DNA of 64,000 nt, taken from assembly GCA_016490735.1 (NCBI GenBank), contig JAEMWC010000014.1, forward strand, positions 752,501 through 816,500, in the 5' to 3' direction. The position numbers and the translations under genes were made by a program. The notes below the pieces were generated by a model that worked only from the letters and a program-made list of their open reading frames with translations, was not told where the DNA came from and ran no database searches. Positions 23,301 to 35,300 of this stretch are shown in pieces. This DNA is from Pachyseris speciosa. Lineage: Eukaryota; Cnidaria; Anthozoa; Scleractinia; Pachyseridae. The number at the start of each line of letters is the position of its first letter. Within the stretch, counting starts at the first letter, position 1.

Positions 23301-26300
23301 CTCAAGGGCTTGTGGTCTGTTTGAACTCTAACAGAATCACGGCCATAAATGTAAGCATCAAATTTCTCACAGGCAAAGACGATCGCCAAAAGTTCCTTCT
23401 CAATCTGTGCATAGTTTTCTTCCGAAGGGGTTAAGGCTCGCGAAGCATACGCCACAGGCTGCCCACCTTGTAGTAACACAGCACCAGGACCATGCTGTGA
23501 CGCATCACATTGGATCGTAACCTTCTCTCGCAGGTTGTAATAACGGAGTATCGGTGACACAGACACAGCTTCTTTGAGTTGCTCAAAAGCTCTCTCTTGG
23601 GGCTCGTCCCAGTGCCACTCCACGTCTTGGCGGGTGAGGTCTCTGAGAGGCTTGGTGATATCTGACAATCGGGGCAGAAATTTGCTGAGGTACTGGACCA
23701 TTCCCAGGATACGCTGCACACCAGCAACATTCTCAGGTCGAGGCATTTCACGTATGGCTCGAACTTTCACTGGATCTGCTCGAAGACCTTCACTAGTTGC
23801 CACATGACCGATAAACGGAACTTCTCTCAGCCTGAGCTGCAACTTGTCACCGTTTAAATGAATTCCACGCTCTTCACATCTCTGAAGGAACGCTGAAAGA
23901 CTCTTGTCGTGATCAATTGAAGCTTCTTGCATTGAATCTCCATAGCCAACAACAACACAGTCATCTGCTACGACTTCAACTCCATTCAGTCCCTCGACCA
24001 ATTCGTGCATCTTGCGTTGAAAAATTTCAGGCGTAGACTTAATTCCAAAGGGCATCCTTTTCCACCGATAACGACCAAACGGCGTGTTAAAAGTAGTTAG
24101 GAACGATGACTGCTCGTCAAGAACAACGTGCCAGAACCCACAGGCAACATCAAGCACAGTAAACAGTTTGGCACCATGGAGTCTAGAAGCAACTTCTTCG
24201 ATGGTAGGCAAAGGATAATTCTCTCGTTGCAGAGCACGATTGAGATCCTTAGGGTCCAAACAAATGCGCAGGGCACCATTTGGCTTTGGCACAACTACCA
24301 TTGAACTAATCCAAGGTGTGGGCGTTGTCACACGAGCTACAATTTCTCGGCTCTCCAAATCTTCTAAAGCCTCACGTAGACGTTCACGGATAGCAACTGG
24401 TACTCGGCGAGGAGGGTGTTGAACTGGCTTCACGGTTTCATCCAGCTCCATGTGATATTCTCCAGGAAGTTTACCAACTCCATGACCGAAAACACGAGGA
24501 AATTTCTTGACCAACTGGTCAGCGGACAAAACAGGCACATCATGCGCATACACGTCACCATCAGAGGTCTGGGGATGATTCAGCTGATCATTGTCCAAGT
24601 ACTTGATAATTTTCATTCCAAGACAAGCTTCCTTCCAAGTACAGGCCTGACTCTCTTGCTGTCCACCAGATTGCAGTCGAGAAGACATCTGAAATCTCCA
24701 CGCCAAACTCTCAAACGAACTCTACCAAGGATAGGAATCGATGTTCCACCATACGAAATAATCGCCGTGCTTACAGGGGCCACGTTAAGTAAATTAAAGT
24801 CTCTTGTCGCTTTCTTATATAAATGCAAAGGGACCACGTTACATTGCGCTCCAGTGTCCGGCTGAAAGCGAAGGTAATTTCCTGACTCCAATTTTAATGT
24901 TACAAGCTGCGAATCATCCAAAGTCACCGCTGAAATCTCCTGCACGCCAAAAACGTCGTCTGAAAAATCGTCCTCCACATAATGGACACGACTGCCTCGC
25001 TGCGACGGTTTAGGCACTGATCCGAAACGCACGTTCGCGAAATGGTTTTGCTTGTTATACTTTTTACACCTTTTCCCAAATGCTGGACAGTTTTCACGCT
25101 TTGACACATCATGCATACGCCCGCAGAAATCACACGTTTTCACTCGGGAGTCAGCGCCTCTGGGGAATCGACCACGCCACTTTTTCCCTCCTTTAGGCTT
25201 CTTAGAAAAGGCATTTACATCGCTCGGATCTGTATCACCAATGCTGGCACCTCCAACGACTTTCATCTGTTGAATCATTGTCTCGTGCGCCCGACAAATT
25301 TCATCAGTTTTCTGCAGTGACAAGTTCTTTTCGCGAAGCAATCTCTCTCGTACCTTTGAATCCTGAATCCCGAAAACTAGCTTGTCCCGTAAAATTTGAT
25401 CCGCCGTAATGGTTTCAAATTCACATCGATCAGCCAATTGTCGTAAGATTGTCCGATAATGGTCATACGATTCTCCCGCTTCTTGCAATCTAGAGTAAAA
25501 CTTGTATCTTTCAAAAGGAACATTCTTCAGTGGCTGGCAATAAGCAGCAAAACTCTCTACCACCGGCTGTATTCTGTCGCGGCTATCATCGGCAAACGTA
25601 AACGTCGAGAAAACTTTTCTAGCTTCGGCTCCGATCACCGTCAACAACGTCGCAATTTGTACGGTCTCGGGTTCCTGACGCAATTTCATAGCTACCGAAT
25701 AATTTCTTCATGCTTGCTCGAATTCCTTCCACTTTTCTGCCGCGTTTGAATTATGGATATCAAGCGGTGCTGGCGGTGGTAAGGCAAATAAAGCTGCACT
25801 TCTCGCGCTCGAAATATCCGAAGACGAACTCGAACACTGCTCAGCCCCTCCGCCTCCCGGCATTTCAGCAAAAAACAGTTACGTAGGTTCGGTAACCTGA
25901 CACCATGAAACGAACGGTACAGTAAACGGACAACTCACATCGTAACAAGCAGCAACCAAAAGCTGACCTTTTTAATGCAATAGTTGACTAACCTTTATAC
26001 ACACGATCATAATTATTCTAACACAGAGGTGAGACATACCACGAATAGTCAAAGCCTAACGACGGTATTTGACAACATGCACGAGTATTCGTCACAACAA
26101 CATGGTGAAGCATGGTTGAGGATGGCCGAATATTAGAACTGTACTTGGAGAGGCAAATGGAAATTGATGGAAGGAGAACGGCGAGCCTTATTGGCTTTAT
26201 TGCATGGAGCCGGAGATATAAGTAAAAGTAACAAAGTAAATTTTGTATGGTTTGTATCTATTCAGTAAAAGCAAACGTTTAAAAGGACAGTTGGAAACTA

Positions 26301-29300
26301 AAACCTACAAGGTGACCACTCATTTTAACTAATGTTCTGATTTTTCTAAGTAACGAAGCTAGATGAATCAAAACCGTACTATGAATTGAGCCAATCAAAA
26401 CTGACTATTGCATTGAAAACTACCACATTACTGTTTGATATATATTTTTTAGAATAATTTCTATGTAATTATCAGTGGAAAGCGATACTGGTAGTCTTTT
26501 TTTAACTTTTGATTTCGTGAAGAAAAGATACAATACATGCAGTACCTTGAGGCAAAACAGCGCCCGGCAGACCTCCAATCCCTTCCGTGGACTGCGGCTC
26601 TTCATGCACACCTTCATTGGACACAGGGCCAATACTCTGCTCCAAAATGGCCGTGGTTTCCTCCAGCATTCTGCGAGTATCTTTGAGGGTCTCAATCTCA
26701 TCATGGAATTCATTTCTTTCCCCAGTTACTTCGGAGAGGTCTTTTCAACACTGATCAGCTTTGTCCTCAGTTGTTGGTTTTCTTCTTCTGCCTTTTCGAT
26801 CTCGTTAAACAGAGATTCTTGCATTGAAGCGATTTTCGCCTCGCTTTCTTGCAACATGTGTTCCTTCAAATGAGAAAGCTCCTGTTCTTTATCCAATCTC
26901 AGTTGCGCAGCAACATCCAGTAGTTTCTGCTGGTACTCCTTCTCGGTGTTCCATTGCAGCTCCTGCATCTGCTCTTTATAAACACTGCTGTTTTGTGCAA
27001 GATTCCCTTTGAGCACTTCGATTTCTTGGGCATGTATAGCTTTCAGGGACTCCCTCTCTGCCGTGAGCTGGTCAACTGTTCCATTGAGCCCATTAATCAC
27101 CTGCTTGTACTGTGATTCCATTTTTGCCACCTCCTTGGCGAATTTCTGTTCGTACTTTAACAATTTGTCCTCTAAAGCGGCTATTTTGTCATTCCTCTCT
27201 GTTATCACCTTCTTAAGCGAATTAATTTCGCTCTCGCTTGAGGCTTCGAACTCTTTTAGCTTTAGTGTAAGCTCCTCTAAGGATGCATCTTTCATTTTCA
27301 GTCGAGCCACACTATTATCCCAATCAAGTGTCAACTCTTCGTTCATTTCAATCTGTTTATCGAGTGACTCCTTCAAATTATCCACATCACACGCGTGCAT
27401 CTGTTTCAGCTCGTCCATCTCCTCACATTTCTCTTGCAGTTGCTCACTCATCGTCAGCCTTAGATTCTCCAGTTCAGCGACATGTTGTTCAATCTTAGCT
27501 TTGTAGTTTCCCTCGTCCTTCTCTCTCAGACCGTGCAGCTCAATGATCAGTTTATCTTTTACCAGCACCTGGTTACGAAGATCACTGATCAGCGATTTGT
27601 TCCCCAAGAGCTCTTCAGAGGCTTTTTTCAGTTCACACTGCTGTGATTCCAGCTCGACATCTCTCTAAACAATCAAGCAGAAAAAATTATTGCTATATAC
27701 CCACACTTCAATAGACATAAAAGTCTTGTTAAGATGACCTAGCGTTTCTACGCAGTGACTACGTTAGTGTAATTGGTTATGAAGCTGCATTTTCTTTTCG
27801 TAAAATTGCGATTGAGCTTTCACAGTAGATTTCGCTGTGTGTTGAAAGACACAACTTCAGTGAATCCATTGACATAAAGAATGATGCTCGAGAGTGCCAT
27901 ATGGCACAAGATGCCATTACATGCTCAATATTTAATCATTCTTTTTAAAAATTTCACAACCATGCAAAAGGTCATTGAAAGATCTACACATTGGAGGGAT
28001 AAAATCATGGCCCCCTCCAATATAAGACTTGACTTACCACCCCTGCAACTTTTGGAAATTTTTGTCTTTGTACTTTTTTGGTCAAGGTGATATCTCAAAA
28101 CGATCAATACTCCGAGAGCTGCAATTTAAGCTGTAGCTTAGTGGTATACCCTGTATGTACGAGGGAAACGAAAAATTTCAACGTTTTTCATTTTTCATGC
28201 AATTTGGACACCTCTCAGTCCTTTTAGTGATCTCCTCCACACCTGTTGGTGTCATTTATTTCGTATCCCAAAAAGTACCTTTAAAATTATATATTATATG
28301 TGGTCTAATGGTTCATCGTTCCCATTTTAGAAAAATTTGGCATTTCCCTCGGACAATAAAGGCTTAACTCTACAAAGTCTTCAAAGCAGTTCCGAGAATT
28401 CGAATCTAAAGACGAAATGTTACAAAATGCGTCGATTCAAATGTAATTTGTTTTCTTTTATTTCCAGTACAGTACGAGACTTTTAAAAGTGATCTCTTGG
28501 ATGAAGGCATATGAGTGTTGTTTTAACAAGTGGCTACAACCTTTGAGTCTGTGGATGAACTCCTAGTATGTGATCATTCATTCAAATGTATGCTGTTGAG
28601 CAGTGCTTTCCGTGGGAGTTGTTTATTATGACATATTACACAGTCCTAACTCTTGAGTTTTCTTACTAAATAGAACATTCAGCTGTGAGAATTCATTGTA
28701 AGAACTGGGACGCACTATTGTTCTGTGAAGTAACCTAAGCTAAACTATTGGAACAAAAGAAGAGAGCTGAAACAATAAAGATTTGCTAACCTCCGATAAC
28801 TGCTCCTGAAGCTTCTTTATCTCATTCTGAAGCTTTTCTTTCTGCATTTGGTTCTCGTCTGTGGCATTTATTTCCAAGCTGTCCTGTTCTGTTAGCGACT
28901 GTACCACTTCTGTATCAGTCTCCCGGAGCCCAAACATATGGCCCTGGGAGATATAACAAATAACACACAGTGACGTTTCGTGGTGCTCTTGTTATCAAGT
29001 AGAAGGTTCAAGTTTTACCCTGTTAGTGTATGGAGAAAATCCTAAAGTACGATCATTCAGGTGAAAGTTATCGATCATTAATTTCCGTTGGCGCTCCTTG
29101 GTATACTGTACAAACTAGCTCTAACGAGTCTGTGGAGTAACACGCCAAAGAATCCAATTGCGCTCATTCGAATGAGCAGCACTTTCTAGCAGCTAAGACT
29201 GATATACAAGATGGTTCTACGTTTCGTGTCTGTAGATGAAATCTTGGTATTTGATTTTATTCTTGGAAGTAACGGCTCAAACTAAACTTTGACGAAAATG

Positions 29301-32300
29301 AATCAAGGGGGTTAGTTTCTAAAGAAACTGTGATGCTGCGTCGGTGGGGGGAGTGAAACACGAAAATTTGGTTTATTAACGGATGACGAAGGGTTGACGC
29401 TCGAAACTTCAGCTTTTTGAACCCCTGTACGGTGGTCAATTTACTTTATCAACTTCGTTGATAATCCAAACTTTGGAGAAAATGAATGGAGCTGAAACGA
29501 TAAAGATTTGCCAACCTCCGATAACTGCTCCTGAGGCTTCTCTGAATTTATCTCATTCTGAAGCTCTTCTTTCTGCACTTGGTTCTCGTCTGTGACATTA
29601 ATTTCGAAGCTCTCCTGTTCTGTTAGCGGCTGCACCACTTCTGTATCCGCCTCCTGGAGCTCAAGCAAATGGTCCTGGGAGATACTACACTTCTCGGCGA
29701 GTTCCTGAGAGACCTGGTTCAGAACCAAACGGAAAGACAACACAAAAGACTGAAGATTCAGTTCATCATGGTCATAATATTGCTAGTAAATGATTCGTGT
29801 AGTCAAATTCAATAGCGCGAGCGTGCTTCATATTCCCATTGTGCACGCTGATGGCGTCCTCTTTAAACTGCGCGTTGAAAATGTTATAAAACAATTGGTT
29901 CATGCGTCAGCTGTGATTTCATTGAGATATGAAGCCCTTGGGAAGCTTGGAGAGCACTCAAGAAGCTAGAGTTGCTCGAGGCCTACTGTTACACACCTTT
30001 CGTGCTCTCCAAACTTCCCCCGCGCGTGCTTCATATCTCGATTAACGCGGCACGTAAATAAATACAAAGAAATGGCAGTAGTGGCAGCATCTAGCACTTT
30101 GAGCTCTGTTCAAAACTAGGAAACTCGTTGAAAGTTAAACCCACATCGGCGATTATTTCCTTCAAGGGTGTGTTTAAATTGTGATGGAATTATTTATTAG
30201 TCATGCAGTCGCGGTATATATATGTATATTGTAATTTATACCATGCCATAGAAAATACAGCCAATCAGAATGCAGGAAAGCCGTTGTGTATTCGTCAGTA
30301 TTCCACCGAACCTTCCCATCGATCATTGCAATTCAACTGTATCATACCCATCCTTCCCATCGTACGTTGAGATTGTTTTTAGCGCTTGAAAATTAGTACG
30401 AATTTCGCAACCGTTTGACTATAATAACTTTATTTTACATTAATATTTTATTATTTTTAATTTGGTCATGAATTATAATTAATAAAAGTTTTGTATTCTG
30501 TATTTTCTATGGCATGGTACAAAATAGCTATGCAACCCTTCCTCGTGGTATACCCTGGAATATCCCACTCATCACTTGTATTTTCTTATTTTTTTTTTTA
30601 TTTTTTTTTTTTATTAGCTTTGCCAGAGACCTGGCAGGGACACTACAACAGCGTGCGCCAATTACTGTAGGCCCGTAACTGCAAATCCCTCCCCCGTAAC
30701 CACATTCTAGTAGAGATAGAGCACCACACCGGGAACTACGTCCCCTACTCTTTTCGAACAATGCGTGGGTTCTTTAACGTGCCACAGAATCAATTATGAA
30801 GAGTTGTGAGACGGGGCCTACGGTTTATCGTCCTTATCCGAGAAGACTAGAAGGTCTAACCATTTGCAGATATCATTACAAAGGCAGCACTTTCTCCTCA
30901 ATTATTTAAAGACCCTGAGTGTTGGTCCGGCCGGGGTTTGAACCCGCGACCTCCCGCACGGTAGTCCGGTGCTCTACCACTGAGCTAACCGGTCGGCGTT
31001 TCTTGGTATACACACTCGCCTGAAGTAAAGGCTCTTGTGTATACCTAGAAAATACAAGTGACTCGTGGGATATTCCACGGCATACCACTCGAAAGCGTTG
31101 CATAACTAGTATATATATGTACATTGTAATATATATACTTGAAAACGTGATTTAGCAAGCCAGTTACAATGATGTATCAGCATTCCACTGACCTCCACAC
31201 TCCAGGCTTTTGCCGCCTTCTTATTGGTCTTCTTTTTGTTTCGCCGTTTTGATTTCTTTTTTAACGGATCTGCTGGCAGGGTTTTTACCTCGCTGTAAAA
31301 CAGTAAAAGACATATTTTGTGATCTCAGTTTCAAAGCTTTGAATTAACTGTAATGAGATACCCATCATTCCCAAGCCATTCACTGAGCCATTCTATCATT
31401 TCTATTCGTCTCTGATATCATTCCAATAACGAGAAAAACAAAACACTGATCTATCGTCAGTTATTGCTGAAATAAACTCATAATAATTTTACCTTTCGAT
31501 TGCATCAGATTCAGTCATCATCACCTATCAAGAAATTAAAAACTTATGGTCATAAAAGCAACATTAACCGCAGTCCGCGGCTTAATTACAGAAGGTCATT
31601 TTTCCTTGCAAACGGTTGTAGTCTTCCGACGATCTTCCCGGCATTTTTTTTATCAGAATGTGGTGCATTTCCTAGAATTCAGTACTAGATCAGTTGTTGC
31701 ATTTCAAAGCAGTCAGTTACCAAGGGTTTTGCTTTGTGTTTGGGTTTTCCTCCCAAACACCTCAAACAGTTTAACTGATCTTATCTTGTTCACCGGTTGG
31801 TTTAATCAAAGATTCAACTGTTGAAATGTCGGTCACTTTTCCAAGCTTAACAAGCCGTTCAGAGGTCTTTCAGCCTCTTTTAACCCATTGACTACCGCAG
31901 GTTTTTACATTTTCGGAGTGATTTTCCACCTATAAACGATGAATAGCAATTCGTGACTCTTTATTTGAACTACCAGGGAAAAGTGGTGCTGTCCTAAGCC
32001 ACCGGAGGCTCAAGGTTTCTGAAAACGTCATTTTGACGTAGCTATTTTTTATCCGTGAAGCGACAGCAATGGCCCAAGTTCGGTTTGCTTGCGATTTCTG
32101 CTAAATTTACAGCCATTTTTCATCTTTAGCGGCTGCCTGATGAGCATCATTAAGCGTGATGGTAGCTAAGAGTCCACTTTCTCAAAGAATCGAGCAAGGT
32201 GATGTACTTTGTTGTTGAATTTGGCTTGTTACTCGACGAACTGGGAATTTGGCCGGTCGAACACTTAGTACCCTTGGGACTCGACTATTGATGAATTTCT

Positions 32301-35300
32301 CGAACTACCGCCACATATTTTGGAATTTCTGTGTACTGAAGATGACCAGGAGCAGGAAATTTTGGCGGTAGGTCGGAGTGGCTGTAGACTGTAGGCTGTA
32401 TATGTGAAAGAATTGGGGGCTGTCAAAAATTCTCGTTAGTTCCCAGCATGCAATGCGCTCAAGATGTGGAAAATGTCGGGAAGGCCCGAATGCACTGGAA
32501 CAAAAGGCTGTATCTACGCTCGGGAGAAGAATATGAACAAAAAAGGTCATTTCTAAGCTAAAAAAAGGACTGAATTTCGTTATGATGGTTGAGTTTTGGT
32601 TTTTCGACGATGATTTCCCTAAAAAAACATGAAGGCAAAAAGGGGCATTTTTGTTGTTTCTCTTTGACGTTAAAAACGGCCAGTTTCGTTCTTGTCCAAA
32701 CTCAAAAGGCCATATTTGGTAAAAATCGCTACGTTTCTTGCATTTATTGGATATCCAAATTTAAAGGGCATTCCATTTCGTGCTCACAACTAACAGTTAA
32801 GGCAATATTCGTGCGATTGAGAGAGTTGCAATGTTTTGAAGCATGGGAGTTTTTTACGGCCGGTTTTGGCCGGCACGGGTGCCAATGGGTTAATGTTGTA
32901 AAATTACGTACCACCAATACCAATATAAAACGTATTAAAGAATTAAACTCACGGTGTCTTTATGGCCATCAGTCTCTCTCTCTAATTCCCTCTGTCTGCT
33001 CTCTAATTCCCTCTGTCTGTTAAACAGGAACAATCATTAGATAAAATTTAGGACCTGATTCACTTTGCACACTTTAAGTTTCTCAAGTTCGTTGAAATTT
33101 TCTTCCTGTATTCTAAATTCTATTTCGTTCCTCCGTGCATGCCTACAAATGAGCATTGTTAAACTAGTAATTTTTTTAGGGAACACTCCATTGAAAAATA
33201 TTCCGACTTACCAGGTATTTTTAATTGTTGAAATGATTTGAGCCGCTCGTAGAAAACTGGAAACTAGTAACTATTCATTGGATAGATCGTCGTTCCTGTC
33301 CTACTTTCTAAAGCATGTTTTGCTTTACATTTTACGAAAGATTGGTCAAGCCTTACCTCTTGCGAAGGAACTCTTCAATGTTTTGAAGCTGTATGGAAAA
33401 GAACGATTACATATTATATGACGGTTACATTTCATTTCATTGATTAAAGACCGTCGCAGCTATAAAAAAATTTTGTAGTGAGCTATTGTTCTCTTACGCA
33501 GCCTTTCTTTTCCCAAGTGCCATAAGTTTGTTACTATAATGCTCTTTCCTCATTTTTTTTTCTTTTTTATGTTTCACATATATGGTGCTTAACATGTTCC
33601 AATTTCAGCTGCATTTAATTACTTAGCAACAAGAGAAAACTCGAAATTTTAGCAAAACTCAGCGAAGCCTTTCCCTCCGTAATTTAAGACGTGTCACTCG
33701 GTTGTGCAGAACATTCAGTATTGTAATGTGAATCACTTTATGGCATTTCACAGACATATATTATAACACAAACGAAAAAAGACTCTCCTGACCAGAGAAA
33801 GATATAAATCTAGTCCTGTGATGGCCAGAGTTACGATTTAGCTGCCCACTTACCGCCTGGTGACCTCCTATTACTTCATCAACATTTGACTTGTTCATAG
33901 CTCTGTACATAGAAAAAAACGGTTACAAAACGCCTTGGTAAAATTGTTAAGTAATGGACTAACATTGCAGGAAGCGAAGATAAAAAAGTTTTGTTTTTAA
34001 ATATCTTCTACATCAGCATGAGCTTTGGTGAAAGAATAATATTTATATTTAATGGGTGAAGATTGTAAAACAGAAAGAAAATGATCGCATACAAAGAGAA
34101 GGTAATCAGGATCCCTTGTGAATACCCTGATTGTAAAAAAAAAAAAACAATTTCAATACTAAGGCCTCCTTTACATGGAGGTAGGAAGATCCTAGCACTA
34201 GGAAGATCCTAGAGGGCGAACCAACTTTTCGTTTGGTTTATATGCAGAAATTCCGGTCGGAAATTTCGACGAAATTGTCTTCCTTTAGCCGCTGATCGCC
34301 CGGCCGCCGCCATGTTTGTTTGGTTTGTTGTTTTTGTCCCTGGTACTAGGATCTTCCTAGCAAAAGCAGTTTACATGGTGCTAGGATCTTCCTAGTGCTA
34401 GGATCTTCCTACCTCTCAGGTAGGGTGATCCTAGCACTAGGAAGATCCTAGCGCTAGGGCCAAGTACAACCCTTTGCATGTACTCCGACTGAACGCAGAA
34501 AATACATCGCGCAAGGATGATCCGCCTTCTAGGATCTTCCTAGTGCTAGGATCTTCCTACCTCCATGTAAAGGAGGCCTAAGTAAGCAAGAAAGACGCTG
34601 ACAAGCCAACTGGAAGCTGGTCAATTTGTTGGTTTCGGTCTTGCCGTAACTGCTCGAGATCAAAACTTGAGAAATTGATCAGAATTTGGTCATAAACAAT
34701 TAATCAATAGCTGTACCAAAGTTAAACTGAAATTCTACCGGGTATAAAGAAACACGGTCCACTTCAGGGATTCAAGAATCTACAGTGTTGACTTACATTC
34801 ATGTGGTAGACGCAAACCAATCGAATGCCATATTTTCATCACAAATAAACCTTTAACCAAATATATGAATACAAACGTATTCATGGATGAATTAATAAGA
34901 TTAGAACTTACCGTTGGAACATGATATTCCATAATGCAAGTTTAGAAGAAGGTCGACCTGTTGAATGAAATTCAGACGCACTTTAGTAAAAGGAAAACAT
35001 AACGTCTATATGCATAGTCCGTTTTAAGAGACTTAACAATAATGTTGGGCCGCTTCTTCAAAAACCGATTAACTTGAATCTATGATTAAAAGTTAACCGA
35101 TGTTTTTATCTAGTTTGTTGAGAATCCTTTTAAAAACTCAGTTTTAAAGTGTGGGAGGCAAGGTTTAAGTCGAAAGGAAGATCAAAGATAGTTTGCACTC
35201 TGATCTTGGCACTGAAGAAAATTAAAACTTGAAATCATCGTTCTTTTTGATCATCGGAAAACTTCGTTTTTAGGTTTTCTTACCTCCACCTTCGCCCTCT

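Larger units (their letters stand above)
21451..26096 (-). mobile_element. Ty3/Gypsy LTR retrotransposon, young but broken
   Basis: LTRs of 191 bp (21451-21641, 25906-26096) start TGAAACG and end in CACA, and differ at only two positions. The target duplication is ACAAC (21446-21450 and 26097-26101). The minus strand encodes gag, protease, RT, RNase H and integrase in the Gypsy order. Reading is interrupted by one stop codon near the gag start and three apparent single-base deletions. The element lies in an intron of the coiled-coil gene, between the exons ending at 26546 and starting at 20739. Confidence 0.95.

Noticed and set aside
26420..26713. 97-codon minus frame MNSMMRLRPSK
   Set aside because: It is a shadow frame of the coiled-coil exon; the phase-consistent frame there is HDEIETLKDTRRMLEETTA.
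30924..30998. Functional tRNA-Gly (ACC) gene
   Set aside because: The acceptor stem does not pair and the sequence continues into a SINE-like body with a poly-A tail.
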